This document shows positions 42,301 to 57,050 of a stretch of DNA of 64,000 nucleotides, in pieces. The translations under genes and the position numbers were made by a program. The notes below the pieces were generated by a model. That model had not been told where the DNA came from, made no database searches, and saw nothing but the letters and a program-made list of their open reading frames with translations. This DNA comes from Siphonodentalium dalli (taxonomy: Eukaryota > Mollusca > Scaphopoda > Gadilida > Siphonodentaliidae). Every line of letters begins with the position of its first letter. The stretch's first letter is position 1. The stretch spans positions 14,797,814-14,861,813 of the forward strand of contig CP136063.1 of assembly GCA_032622095.1 (NCBI GenBank), given 5' to 3'.

Positions 42301-43660
42301 ACATCAAACTGTATACTTATATAACCCAATCCCTTAAACAGAGTCTTCTAACATCAAGCTGTATACTTATATAACCCAACCCCTTAAACAGAGTCTTCTA
42401 ACATCAAACTGTATACTTATATAACCCAATCCCTTAAACAGAGTCTTCTAACATCAAACTGTATACTTATATAACCCAATCTCTTAAACAGAGTCTTCTA
42501 ACATCAAGCTGTATACTTATATAACCCAATCCCTTAAACAGAGTCTTCATCAAACTGTATACTTATATAACCCAATCCCTTAAACAGAGTCTTCTAACAT
42601 CAAACTGTATACTTATATAACCCAATCCCTTAAACAGAGTCTTCTAACATCAAACTGTATACTTATATAACCCAATCCCTTAAACAGAGTCTTCTAACAT
42701 CAAACTGTATACTTATATAACCCAATCCCTTAAACAGAGTCTTCTAACATCAAACTGTATACTTATATAACCCAATCCCTTAAACAGAGTCTTCTAACAT
42801 CAAGATGTATACTTATATAACCCAATCCCTTAAACAGAGTCTTCTAACATCAAACTGTATACTTATATAACCCAGTCCCTTAAACAGAGTCTTCTAACAT
42901 CAAACTGTATACTTATATAACCCAACCCCTTAAACAGAGTCTTCATCAAACTGTATACTTATATAACCCAATCCCTTAAACAGAGTCTTCATCAAACTGT
43001 ATACTTATATAACCCAATCCCTTAAACAGAGTCTTCATCAAACTGTATACTTATATAACCCAATCCCTTAAACAGAGTCTTCTAACATCAAGCTGTATAC
43101 TTATATAACCCAATCCCTTAAACAGAGTCTTCTAACATCAAACTGTATACTTATATAACCCAACCCCTTAAACAGAGTCTTCATCAAACTGTATACTTAT
43201 ATAACCCAACCCCTTAAACAGAGTCTTCTAACATCAAGCTGTATACTTATATAACCCAATCCCTTAAACAGAGTCTTCTAACATCAAGCTGTATACTTAT
43301 ATAACCCAATCCCTTAAACAGAGTCTTCTAACATCAAACTGTATACTTATATAACCCAATCCCTTAAACAGAGTCTTCTAACATCAAACTGTATACTTAT
43401 ATAACCCAATCCCTTAAACAGAGTCTTCTAACATCAAGCTGTATACTTATATAACCCAATCCCTTAAACAGAGTCTTCATCAAACTGTATACTTATATAA
43501 CCCAATCCCTTAAACAGAGTCTTCTAACATCAAGCTGTATACTTATATAACCCAATCCCTTAAACAGAGTCTTCTAACATCAAACTGTATACTTATATAA
43601 CCCAATCCCTTAAACAGAGTCTTCTAACATCAAACTGTATACTTATATAACCCAATCCCT
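39335..43660 (+). repeat. Long-rich domain
   Basis: The start continues the third block of the previous array (TCCA ending, then CAGATTC at 39,432). CAAAATG returns near 40,221, TTAACCAG near 40,630 and 42,090, CCCAGTCCC near 42,871. From about 41,080 most monomers are long and end TCCC. Two adjacent long monomers near 41,567 and 41,617 share GTCTACTAAC, a sign of single-monomer duplication. One C is missing near 41,645. A private CAAGATG is near 42,801. Confidence 0.78.
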
Positions 43661-46600
43661 TAAACAGAGTCTTCTAACATCAAGCTGTATACTTATATAA
43701 CCCAATCCCTTAAACAGAGTCTTCATCAAACTGTATACTTATATAACCCAATCCCTTAAACAGAGTCTTCTAACATCAAGCTGTATACTTATATAACCCA
43801 ATCCCTTAAACAGAGTCTTCTAACATCAAACTGTATACTTATATAACCCAATCCCTTAAACAGAGTCTTCTAACATCAAACTGTATACTTATATAACCCA
43901 ATCCCTTAAACAGAGTCTTCTAACATCAAACTGTATACTTATATAACCCAATCCCTTAAACAGAGTCTTCTAACATCAAACTGTATACTTATATAACCCA
44001 ACCCCTTAAACAGAGTCTTCATCAAACTGTATACTTATATAACCCAATCCCTTAAACAGAGTCTTCATCAAACTGTATACTTATATAACCCAATCCCTTA
44101 AACAGAGTCTTCATCAAACTGTATACTTATATAACCCAATCCCTTAAACAGAGTCTTCTAACATCAAGCTGTATACTTATATAACCCAATCCCTTAAACA
44201 GAGTCTTCATCAAACTGTATACTTATATAACCCAATCCCTTAAACAGAGTCTTCATCAAACTGTATACTTATATAACCCAATCCCTTAAACAGAGTCTTC
44301 TAACATCAAACTGTATACTTATATAACCCAATCCCTTAAACAGAGTCTTCATCAAACTGTATACTTATATAACCCAATCCCTTAAACAGAGTCTTCTAAC
44401 ATCAAACTGTATACTTATATAACCCAATCCTTTAAACAGAGTCTTCATCAAGCTGTATACTTATATAACCCAATCCCTTAAACAGAGTCTTCATCAAACT
44501 GTATACTTATATAACCCAATCCCTTAAACAGAGTCTTCATCAAACTGTATACTTATATAACCCAATCCCTTAAACAGAGTCTTCATCAAACTGTATACTT
44601 ATATAACCCAATCCCTTAAACAGAGTCTTCATCAAACTGTATACTTATATAACCCAATCCCTTAAACAGAGTCTTCTAACATCAAGCTGTATACTTATAT
44701 AACCCAATCCCTTAAACAGAGTCTTCATCAAACTGTATACTTATATAACCCAATCCCTTAAACAGAGTCTTCATCAAACTGTATACTTATATAACCCAAT
44801 CCCTTAAACAGAGTCTTCATCAAACTGTATACTTATATAACCCAATCCCTTAAACAGAGTCTTCATCAAACTGTATACTTATATAACCCAATCCCTTAAA
44901 CAGAGTCTTCATCAAACTGTATACTTATATAACCCAACCCCTTAAACAGAGTCTTCTAACATCAAACTGTATACTTATATAACCCAATCCCTTAAACAGA
45001 GTCTTCTAACATCAAACTGTATACTTATATAACCCAACCCCTTAAACAGAGTCTTCTAACATCAAACTGTATACTTATATAACCCAATCCCTTAAACAGA
45101 GTCTTCATCAAGCTGTATACTTATATAACCCAATCCCTTAAACAGAGTCTTCATCAAGCTGTATACTTATATAACCCAATCCCTTAAACAGAGTCTTCTA
45201 ACATCAAGCTGTATACTTATATAACCCAACCCCTTAAACAGAGTCTTCTAACATCAAACTGTATACTTATATAACCCAATCCCTTAAACAGAGTCTTCAT
45301 CAAACTGTATACTTATATAACCCAATCCCTTAAACAGAGTCTTCTAACATCAAACTGTATACTTATATAACCCAATCCCTTAAACAGAGTCTTCATCAAA
45401 CTGTATACTTATATAACCCAACCCCTTAAACAGAGTCTTCTAACATCAAACTGTATACTTATATAACCCAATCCCTTAAACAGAGTCTTCTAACATCAAA
45501 CTGTATACTTATATAACCCAATCCCTTAAACATAGTCTTCATCAAACTGTATACTTATATAACCCAATCCCTTAAACAGAGTCTTCATCAAACTGTATAC
45601 TTATATAACCCAATCCCTTAAACAGAGTCTTCATCAAACTGTATACTTATATAACCCAATCTCTTAATCAGAGTCTTCATCAAACTGTATACTTATATAA
45701 CCCAATCCCTTAAACAGAGTCTTCTAACATCAAGCTGTATACTTATATAACCCAATCCCTTAAACAGAGTCTTCATCAAACTGTATACTTATATAACCCA
45801 ATCTCTTAATCAGAGTCTTCATCAAACTGTATACTTATATAACCCAAACCCTTAAACAGAGTCTTCTAACATCAAACTGTATACTTATATAACCCAATCC
45901 CTTAAACAGAGTCTTCTAACATCAAACTGTATACTTATATAACCCAATCCCTTAAACAGAGTCTTCTAACATCAAGCTGTATACTTATATAACCCAATCC
46001 CTTAAACAGAGTATTCTAACATCAAACTGTATACTTATATAACCCAATCCCTTAAACAGAGTCTTCAAACATCAAGCTGTATACTTATATAACCCAACCC
46101 CTTAAACAGAGTCTTCTAACATCAAACTGTATACTTATATAACCCAATCCATTAAACAGAGTCTTCATCAAGCTGTATACTTATATAACCCAATCCCTTA
46201 AACAGAGTCTTCTAACATCAAACTGTATACTTATATAACCCAATCCCTTAAACAGAGTCTTCATCAAACTGTATACTTATATAACCCAATCCCTTAAACA
46301 GAGTCTTCTAACATCAAACTGTATACTTATATAACCCAATCCCTTAAACAGAGTCTTCATCAAACTGTATACTTATATAACCCAATCCCTTAAACAGAGT
46401 CTTCTAACATCAAACTTTATACTTATATAACCCAATCCCTTAAACAGAGTCTTCATCAAACTGTATACTTATATAACCCAATCCCTTAAACAGAGTCTTC
46501 ATCAAGCTGTATACTTATATAACCCAATCCCTTAAACAGAGTCTTCTAACATCAAACTGTATACTTATATAACCCAATCCCTTAAACAGAGTCTTCATCA

Positions 46601-48270
46601 AACTGTATACTTATATAACCCAATCCCTTAAACAGAGTCTTCTAACATCAAACTGTATACTTATATAACCCAATCCCTTAAACAGAGTCTTCATCAAACT
46701 GTATACTTATATAACCCAATCCCTTAAACAGAGTCTTCTAACATCAAGCTGTATACTTATATAACCCAATCCCTTAAACAGAGTCTTCTAACATCAAGCT
46801 GTATACTTATATAACCCAATCCCTTAAACAGAGTCTTCATCAAACTGTATACTTATATAACCCAACCCCTTAAACAGAGTCTTCTAACATCAAACTGTAT
46901 ACTTATATAACCCAATCCCTTAAACAGAGTCTTCTAACATCAAACTGTATACTTATATAACCCAACCCCTTAAACAGAGTCTTCTAACATCAAACTGTAT
47001 ACTTATATAACCCAATCCCTTAAACAGAGTCTTCATCAAGCTGTATACTTATATAACCCAATCCCTTAAACAGAGTCTTCATCAAGCTGTATACTTATAT
47101 AACCCAATCCCTTAAACAGAGTCTTCTAACATCAAGCTGTATACTTATATAACCCAACCCCTTAAACAGAGTCTTCTAACATCAAACTGTATACTTATAT
47201 AACCCAATCCCTTAAACAGAGTCTTCATCAAACTGTATACTTATATAACCCAATCCCTTAAACAGAGTCTTCTAACATCAAACTGTATACTTATATAACC
47301 CAATCCCTTAAACAGAGTCTTCATCAAACTGTATACTTATATAACCCAACCCCTTAAACAGAGTCTTCTAACATCAAACTGTATACTTATATAACCCAAT
47401 CCCTTAAACAGAGTCTTCTAACATCAAACTGTATACTTATATAACCCAATCCCTTAAACATAGTCTTCATCAAACTGTATACTTATATAACCCAATCCCT
47501 TAAACAGAGTCTTCATCAAACTGTATACTTATATAACCCAATCCCTTAAACAGAGTCTTCATCAAACTGTATACTTATATAACCCAATCTCTTAATCAGA
47601 GTCTTCATCAAACTGTATACTTATATAACCCAATCCCTTAAACAGAGTCTTCTAACATCAAGCTGTATACTTATATAACCCAATCCCTTAAACAGAGTCT
47701 TCATCAAACTGTATACTTATATAACCCAATCTCTTAATCAGAGTCTTCATCAAACTGTATACTTATATAACCCAAACCCTTAAACAGAGTCTTCTAACAT
47801 CAAACTGTATACTTATATAACCCAATCCCTTAAACAGAGTCTTCTAACATCAAACTGTATACTTATATAACCCAATCCCTTAAACAGAGTCTTCTAACAT
47901 CAAGCTGTATACTTATATAACCCAATCCCTTAAACAGAGTATTCTAACATCAAACTGTATACTTATATAACCCAATCCCTTAAACAGAGTCTTCAAACAT
48001 CAAGCTGTATACTTATATAACCCAACCCCTTAAACAGAGTCTTCTAACATCAAACTGTATACTTATATAACCCAATCCATTAAACAGAGTCTTCATCAAG
48101 CTGTATACTTATATAACCCAATCCCTTAAACAGAGTCTTCTAACATCAAACTGTATACTTATATAACCCAATCCCTTAAACAGAGTCTTCATCAAACTGT
48201 ATACTTATATAACCCAATCCCTTAAACAGAGTCTTCTAACATCAAACTGTATACTTATATAACCCAATCC
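43660..48270 (+). repeat. 4.61-kb tandem duplication, half 1
   Basis: Matches 48,270-52,880 at an offset of 4,612 bp, rising to 4,615 after a patch of small indels in half 2. Markers: CCTTTAAAC at 44,431/49,043, CATAGTC at 45,531/50,146, CAAACTTTATAC at 46,416/51,031, and TTAATCAG at 47,592/52,206. The offset best fits 96 monomers, about half long. It contains the first two copies of the 1,928-bp repeat; the second is cut off near 48,270, where half 2 begins. Confidence 0.9.
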
Positions 48271-51200
48271 CTTAAACAGAGTCTTCTAACATCAAGCTGT
48301 ATACTTATATAACCCAATCCCTTAAACAGAGTCTTCATCAAACTGTATACTTATATAACCCAATCCCTTAAACAGAGTCTTCTAACATCAAGCTGTATAC
48401 TTATATAACCCAATCCCTTAAACAGAGTCTTCTAACATCAAACTGTATACTTATATAACCCAATCCCTTAAACAGAGTCTTCTAACATCAAACTGTATAC
48501 TTATATAACCCAATCCCTTAAACAGAGTCTTCTAACATCAAACTGTATACTTATATAACCCAATCCCTTAAACAGAGTCTTCTAACATCAAACTGTATAC
48601 TTATATAACCCAACCCCTTAAACAGAGTCTTCATCAAACTGTATACTTATATAACCCAATCCCTTAAACAGAGTCTTCATCAAACTGTATACTTATATAA
48701 CCCAATCCCTTAAACAGAGTCTTCATCAAACTGTATACTTATATAACCCAATCCCTTAAACAGAGTCTTCTAACATCAAGCTGTATACTTATATAACCCA
48801 ATCCCTTAAACAGAGTCTTCATCAAACTGTATACTTATATAACCCAATCCCTTAAACAGAGTCTTCATCAAACTGTATACTTATATAACCCAATCCCTTA
48901 AACAGAGTCTTCTAACATCAAACTGTATACTTATATAACCCAATCCCTTAAACAGAGTCTTCATCAAACTGTATACTTATATAACCCAATCCCTTAAACA
49001 GAGTCTTCTAACATCAAACTGTATACTTATATAACCCAATCCTTTAAACAGAGTCTTCATCAAGCTGTATACTTATATAACCCAATCCCTTAAACAGAGT
49101 CTTCATCAAACTGTATACTTATATAACCCAATCCCTTAAACAGAGTCTTCATCAAACTGTATACTTATATAACCCAATCCCTTAAACAGAGTCTTCATCA
49201 AACTGTATACTTATATAACCCAATCCCTTAAACAGAGTCTTCATCAAACTGTATACTTATATAACCCAATCCCTTAAACAGAGTCTTCTAACATCAAGCT
49301 GTATACTTATATAACCCAATCCCTTAAACAGAGTCTTCATCAAACTGTATACTTATATAACCCAATCCCTTAAACAGAGTCTTCATCAAACTGTATACTT
49401 ATATAACCCAATCCCTTAAACAGAGTCTTCATCAAACTGTATACTTATATAACCCGAATCCCTTAAACAGAGTCTTCATCAAACTGTATACTTATATAAC
49501 CCAATCCCTTAAACAGAGTCTTCATCAAACTGTATACTTATATAACCCAACCCCTTAAACAGAGTCCTTCTAACATCAAACTGTATACTTATATAACCCA
49601 ATCCCTTAAACAGAGTCTTCTAACATCAAACTGTATACTTATATAACCCAACCCCTTAAACAGAGTCTTCTAACATCAAACTGTATACTTATATAACCCA
49701 ATCCCTTAAACAGAGTCTTCATCAAGCTGTATACTTATATAACCCAATCCCTTAAACAGAGTCTTCATCAAGCTGTATACTTATATAACCCAATCCCTTA
49801 AACAGAGTCCTCTAACATCAAGCTGTATACTTATATAACCCAACCCCTTAAACAGAGTCTTCTAACATCAAAACTGTATACTTATATTAACCCAATCCCT
49901 TAAACAGAGTCTTCATCAAACTGTATACTTATATAACCCAATCCTTAAACAGAGTCTTCTAACATCAAACTGTATACTTATATAACCCAATCCCTTAAAC
50001 AGAGTCTTCATCAAACTGTATACTTATATAACCCAACCCTTAAACAGAGTCTTTCTAAATTCAAACTGTATACTTATATAACCCAATCCCTTAAACAGAG
50101 TCTTCTAACATCAAACTGTATACTTATATAACCCAATCCCTTAAACATAGTCTTCATCAAACTGTATACTTATATAACCCAATCCCTTAAACAGAGTCTT
50201 CATCAAACTGTATACTTATATAACCCAATCCCTTAAACAGAGTCTTCATCAAACTGTATACTTATATAACCCAATCTCTTAATCAGAGTCTTCATCAAAC
50301 TGTATACTTATATAACCCAATCCCTTAAACAGAGTCTTCTAACATCAAGCTGTATACTTATATAACCCAATCCCTTAAACAGAGTCTTCATCAAACTGTA
50401 TACTTATATAACCCAATCTCTTAATCAGAGTCTTCATCAAACTGTATACTTATATAACCCAAACCCTTAAACAGAGTCTTCTAACATCAAACTGTATACT
50501 TATATAACCCAATCCCTTAAACAGAGTCTTCTAACATCAAACTGTATACTTATATAACCCAATCCCTTAAACAGAGTCTTCTAACATCAAGCTGTATACT
50601 TATATAACCCAATCCCTTAAACAGAGTATTCTAACATCAAACTGTATACTTATATAACCCAATCCCTTAAACAGAGTCTTCAAACATCAAGCTGTATACT
50701 TATATAACCCAACCCCTTAAACAGAGTCTTCTAACATCAAACTGTATACTTATATAACCCAATCCATTAAACAGAGTCTTCATCAAGCTGTATACTTATA
50801 TAACCCAATCCCTTAAACAGAGTCTTCTAACATCAAACTGTATACTTATATAACCCAATCCCTTAAACAGAGTCTTCATCAAACTGTATACTTATATAAC
50901 CCAATCCCTTAAACAGAGTCTTCTAACATCAAACTGTATACTTATATAACCCAATCCCTTAAACAGAGTCTTCATCAAACTGTATACTTATATAACCCAA
51001 TCCCTTAAACAGAGTCTTCTAACATCAAACTTTATACTTATATAACCCAATCCCTTAAACAGAGTCTTCATCAAACTGTATACTTATATAACCCAATCCC
51101 TTAAACAGAGTCTTCATCAAGCTGTATACTTATATAACCCAATCCCTTAAACAGAGTCTTCTAACATCAAACTGTATACTTATATAACCCAATCCCTTAA

Positions 51201-52880
51201 ACAGAGTCTTCATCAAACTGTATACTTATATAACCCAATCCCTTAAACAGAGTCTTCTAACATCAAACTGTATACTTATATAACCCAATCCCTTAAACAG
51301 AGTCTTCATCAAACTGTATACTTATATAACCCAATCCCTTAAACAGAGTCTTCTAACATCAAGCTGTATACTTATATAACCCAATCCCTTAAACAGAGTC
51401 TTCTAACATCAAGCTGTATACTTATATAACCCATCCCTTAAACAGAGTCTTCATCAAACTGTATACTTATATAACCCAACCCCTTAAACAGAGTCTTCTA
51501 ACATCAAACTGTATACTTATATAACCCAATCCCTTAAACAGAGTCTTCTAACATCAAACTGTATACTTATATAACCCAACCCCTTAAACAGAGTCTTCTA
51601 ACATCAAACTGTATACTTATATAACCCAATCCCTTAAACAGAGTCTTCATCAAGCTGTATACTTATATAACCCAATCCCTTAAACAGAGTCTTCATCAAG
51701 CTGTATACTTATATAACCCAATCCCTTAAACAGAGTCTTCTAACATCAAGCTGTATACTTATATAACCCAACCCCTTAAACAGAGTCTTCTAACATCAAA
51801 CTGTATACTTATATAACCCAATCCCTTAAACAGAGTCTTCATCAAACTGTATACTTATATAACCCAATCCCTTAAACAGAGTCTTCTAACATCAAACTGT
51901 ATACTTATATAACCCAATCCCTTAAACAGAGTCTTCATCAAACTGTATACTTATATAACCCAACCCCTTAAACAGAGTCTTCTAACATCAAACTGTATAC
52001 TTATATAACCCAATCCCTTAAACAGAGTCTTCTAACATCAAACTGTATACTTATATAACCCAATCCCTTAAACATAGTCTTCATCAAACTGTATACTTAT
52101 ATAACCCAATCCCTTAAACAGAGTCTTCATCAAACTGTATACTTATATAACCCAATCCCTTAAACAGAGTCTTCATCAAACTGTATACTTATATAACCCA
52201 ATCTCTTAATCAGAGTCTTCATCAAACTGTATACTTATATAACCCAATCCCTTAAACAGAGTCTTCTAACATCAAGCTGTATACTTATATAACCCAATCC
52301 CTTAAACAGAGTCTTCATCAAACTGTATACTTATATAACCCAATCTCTTAATCAGAGTCTTCATCAAACTGTATACTTATATAACCCAAACCCTTAAACA
52401 GAGTCTTCTAACATCAAACTGTATACTTATATAACCCAATCCCTTAAACAGAGTCTTCTAACATCAAACTGTATACTTATATAACCCAATCCCTTAAACA
52501 GAGTCTTCTAACATCAAGCTGTATACTTATATAACCCAATCCCTTAAACAGAGTATTCTAACATCAAACTGTATACTTATATAACCCAATCCCTTAAACA
52601 GAGTCTTCAAACATCAAGCTGTATACTTATATAACCCAACCCCTTAAACAGAGTCTTCTAACATCAAACTGTATACTTATATAACCCAATCCATTAAACA
52701 GAGTCTTCATCAAGCTGTATACTTATATAACCCAATCCCTTAAACAGAGTCTTCTAACATCAAACTGTATACTTATATAACCCAATCCCTTAAACAGAGT
52801 CTTCATCAAACTGTATACTTATATAACCCAATCCCTTAAACAGAGTCTTCTAACATCAAACTGTATACTTATATAACCCA
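48270..52880 (+). repeat. 4.61-kb tandem duplication, half 2
   Basis: Directly follows half 1 and restarts its order, with the long G-monomer near 48,270-48,300 matching that near 43,660-43,690. It contains copies 3 and 4 of the 1,928-bp repeat. Against half 1 it carries a concentrated set of small indels and substitutions at 49,450-50,065 and one A missing near 51,433; elsewhere the two halves agree by eye. Confidence 0.9.
49450..50065 (+). repeat. Patch of small indels within the array
   Basis: Within about 620 bp there are at least eight departures from the monomer: an extra G near 49,456, an extra C near 49,566, T-to-C near 49,810, an extra A near 49,870, an extra T near 49,887, a missing C near 49,944 and 50,037, and a garbled CTTTCTAAATTC near 50,051-50,062. 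The matching stretch 4.61 kb upstream (about 44,840-45,450) is clean. Consensus error is the simplest reading. Confidence 0.85.
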
Positions 52881-53310
52881 ATCCCTTAAACAGAGTCTTC
52901 ATCAAACTGTATACTTATATAACCCAATCCCTTAAACAGAGTCTTCTAACATCAAACTTTATACTTATATAACCCAATCCCTTAAACAGAGTCTTCATCA
53001 AACTGTATACTTATATAACCCAATCCCTTAAACAGAGTCTTCATCAAGCTGTATACTTATATAACCCAATCCCTTAAACAGAGTCTTCTAACATCAAACT
53101 GTATACTTATATAACCCAATCCCTTAAACAGAGTCTTCATCAAACTGTATACTTATATAACCCAATCCCTTAAACAGAGTCTTCTAACATCAAACTGTAT
53201 ACTTATATAACCCAATCCCTTAAACAGAGTCTTCATCAAACTGTATACTTATATAACCCAATCCCTTAAACAGAGTCTTCTAACATCAAGCTGTATACTT
53301 ATATAACCCA

Positions 53311-56300
53311 ATCCCTTAAACAGAGTCTTCATCAAACTGTATACTTATATAACCCAATCCCTTAAACAGAGTCTTCATCAAACTGTATACTTATATAACC
53401 CAATCCCTTAAACAGAGTCTTCATCAAACTGTATACTTATATAACCCAATCCCTTAAACAGAGTCTTCATCAAACTGTATACTTATATAACCCAATCCTT
53501 TAAACAGAGTCTTCTAACATCAAACTGTATACTTATATAACCCAATCCCTTAAACAGAGTCTTCATCAAACTGTATACTTATATAACCCAATCCCTTAAA
53601 CAGAGTCTTCATCAAGCTGTATACTTATATAACCCAATCCCTTAAACAGAGTCTTCTAACATCAAACTGTTATACTTATATAACCCAATCCCTTAAACAG
53701 AGTCTTCTAACATCAAGCTGTATACTTATATAACCCAATCCCTTAAACAGAGTCTTCTAACATCAAGCTGTATACTTATATAACCCAATCCATTAAACAG
53801 AGTCTTCTAACATCAAACTGTATACTTATATAACCCAATCCCTTAAACAGAGTCTTCTAACATCAAGCTGTATACTTATATAACCCAATCCATTAAACAG
53901 AGTCTTCTAACATCAAGCTGTATACTTATATAACCCAATCCCTTAAACAGAGTCTTCATCAAGCTGTATACTTATATAACCCAAACCCTTAAACAGAGTC
54001 TTCATCAAACTGTATACTTATATAACCCAATCCCTTAAACAGAGTCTTCATCAAACTGTATACTTATATAACCCAACCCCTTAAACAGAGTCTTCATCAA
54101 GCTGTATACTTATATAACCCAACCCCTTAAACAGAGTCTTCATCAAACTGTATACTTATATAACCCAACCCCTTAAACAGAGTCTTCATCAAGCTGTATA
54201 CTTATATAACCCAACCCCTTAAACAGAGTCTTCTAACATCAAACTGTATACTTATATAACCCAATCCCTTAAACAGAGTCTTCATCAAACTGTATACTTA
54301 TTTAACCCAATCCCTTAAACAGAGTCTTCTAACATCAAACTGTATACTTATATAACCCAATCCCTTAAACAGAGTCTTCTAACATCAAGCTGTATACTTA
54401 TATAACCCAATCCCTTAAACAGAGTCTTCATCAAACTGTATACTTATATAAACCAATCCCTTAAACAGAGTCTTCATCAAACTGTATACTTATATAACCC
54501 AATCCCTTAAACAGAGTCTTCATCAAACTGTATACTTATATAACCCAATCTCTTAAACAGAGTCTTCATCAAACTGTATACTTATATAACCCAATCCCTT
54601 AAACAGAGTCTTCATCAAACTGTATACTTATATAACCCAACCCCTTAAACAGAGTCTTCATCAAACTGTATACTTATATAACCCAATCTCTTAATCAGAG
54701 TCTTCTAACATCAAGCTGTATACTTATATAACCCAATCCCTTAAACAGAGTCTTCATCAAACTGTATACTTATATAACCCAACCCCTTAAACAGAGTCTT
54801 CATCAAGCTGTATACTTATATAACCCAACCCCTTAAACAGAGTCTTCTAACATCAAACTGTATACTTATATAACCCAATCCCTTAAACAGAGTCTTCTAA
54901 CATCAAGCTGTATACTTATATAACCCAATCCCTTAAACAGAGTCTTCTAACATCAAGCTGTATACTTATATAAACCAATCCCTTAAACAGAGTCTTCATC
55001 AAACTGTATACTTATATAACCCAATCCCTTAAACAGAGTCTTCATCAAACTGTATACTTATATAACCCAATCCCTTAACAGAGTCTTCATCAAACTGTAT
55101 ACTTATATAACCCAATCTCTTAATCAGAGTCTTCTAACATCAAGCTGTATACTTATATAACCCAACCCCTTAAACAGAGTCTTCTAACATCAAACTGTAT
55201 ACTTATATAACCCAACCCCTTAAACAGAGTCTTCTAACATCAAACTGTATACTTATATAACCCAATCTCTTAATCAGAGTCTTCTAACATCAAACTGTAT
55301 ACTTATATAACCCAACCCCTTAAACAGAGTCTTCTAACATCAAACTGTATACTTATATAACCCAATCCCTTAAACAGAGTCTTCATCAAGCTGTATACTT
55401 ATATAACCCAATCCCTTAAACAGAGTCTTCATCAAGCTGTATACTTATATAACCCAATCCCTTAAACAGAGTCTTCTAACATCAAGCTGTATACTTATAT
55501 AACCCAACCCCTTAAACAGAGTCTTCTAACATCAAGCTGTATACTTATATAACCCAACCCCTTAAACAGAGTCTTCATCAAACTGTATACTTATATAACC
55601 CAATCCCTTAAACAGAGTCTTCTAACATCAAGCTGTATACTTATATAACCCAATCCCTTAAACAGAGTCTTCATCAAACTGTATACTTATATAACCCAAC
55701 CCTTAAACAGAGTCTTCTAACATCAAGCTGTATACTTATATAACCCAATCCCTTAAACAGAGTCTTCATCAAACTGTATACTTATATAACCCAATCCTTA
55801 AACAGAGTCTTCATCAAACTGTATACTTATATAACCAACCCCTTAAACAGAGTCTTCATCAAACTGTATACTTATATAACCCAACCCCTTAAACAGAGTC
55901 TTCATCAAACTGTATACTTATATAACCCAACCCCTTAAACAGAGTCTTCATCAAACTGTATACTTATATACCCAACCCCTTAAACAGAGTCTTCATCAAA
56001 CTGTATACTTATATAACCCAACCCCTTAAACAGAGTCTTCTAACATCAAGCTGTATACTTATATAACCCAACCCCTTAAACAGAGTCTTCTAACATCAAG
56101 CTGTATACTTATATAACCCAATCCCTTAAACAGAGTCTTCATCAAACTGTATACTTATATAACCCAATCCCTTAAACAGAGTCTTCATCAAACTGTATAC
56201 TATATAACCCAATCCATTAAACAGAGTCTTCATCAAACTGTATACTTATATAACCCAATCCCTTAAACAGAGTCTTCATCAAACTGTATACTTATATAAC

Positions 56301-57050
56301 CCAATCCCTTAAACAGAGTCTTCATCAAACTGTATACTTATATAACCCAATCCCTTAAACAGAGTCTTCATCAAACTGTATACTTATATAACCCAATCCC
56401 TTAAACAGAGTCTTCATCAAACTGTATACTTATATAACCCAATCCCTTAAACAGAGTCTTCATCAAACTGTATACTTATATAACCCAATCCCTTAAACAG
56501 AGTCTTCATCAAACTGTATACTTATATAACCCAATCCCTTAAACAGAGTCTTCTAACATCAAGCTGTATACTTATATAACCCAATCCCTTAAACAGAGTC
56601 TTCATCAAGCTGTATACTTATATAACCCAATCCCTTAAACAGAGTCTTCATCAAACTGTATACTTATATAACCCAATCCCTTAAACAGAGTCTTCATCAA
56701 GCTGTATACTTATATAACCCAATCCCTTAAACAGAGTCTTCATCAAGCTGTATACTTATATAACCCAATCCCTTAAACAGAGTCTTCATCAAACTGTATA
56801 CTTATATAACCCAATCCCTTAAACAGAGTCTTCATCAAGCTGTATACTTATATAACCCAACCCCTTAAACAGAGTCTTCTAACATCAAACTGTATACTTA
56901 TATAACCCAATCCCTTAAACAGAGTCTTCTAACATCAAACTGTATACTTATATAACCCAATCCCTTAAACAGAGTCTTCATCAAACTGGTATACTTATAT
57001 AACCCAACCCCTTAAACAGAGTCTTCATCAAACTGTATACATATATAACC
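53311..57050 (+). repeat. Mixed domain with scattered 1-bp indels
   Basis: A mix of short and long monomers with TCCC and CCCC endings. The run from about 56,210 to 56,540 is all short. TCTC plus TTAATCAG recurs near 54,690, 55,116 and 55,266, here on long monomers. An 11-monomer offset (522 bp) links ATAAACC at 54,448 and 54,970. Single-base indels occur near 53,671, 55,077, 55,701, 55,796, 55,835, 55,971, 56,201 and 56,989, the last an extra G in ACTGGTATAC. Confidence 0.78.

Larger units (their letters stand above)
45531..53310 (+). repeat. 1,928-bp, 40-monomer higher-order repeat, 4 copies
   Basis: Each copy shows, in order, CATAGTC, two TCTC endings followed by TTAATCAG 142 bp apart, an ACCC ending, GAGTATTC, CTTCAAACATC and a TCCA ending. 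CATAGTC starts are 45,531, 47,459, 50,146 and 52,073, so spacings are 1,928, 2,687 and 1,927 bp. 1,928 bp resolves only as 40 monomers, 22 long. Copies 1, 3 and 4 also carry CAAACTTTATAC (46,416, 51,031, 52,958); copy 2 ends before it. Shared order extends about 600 bp upstream of each of the first two CATAGTC markers. Confidence 0.9.

Noticed and set aside
45664-55270. TTAATCAG after a TCTC ending as one single repeat family from 45.6 to 55.3 kb
   Set aside because: In the 1,928-bp copies the variant is on short monomers in fixed context. At 54,690-55,266 it is on long monomers in another order, so I did not count those as further copies.
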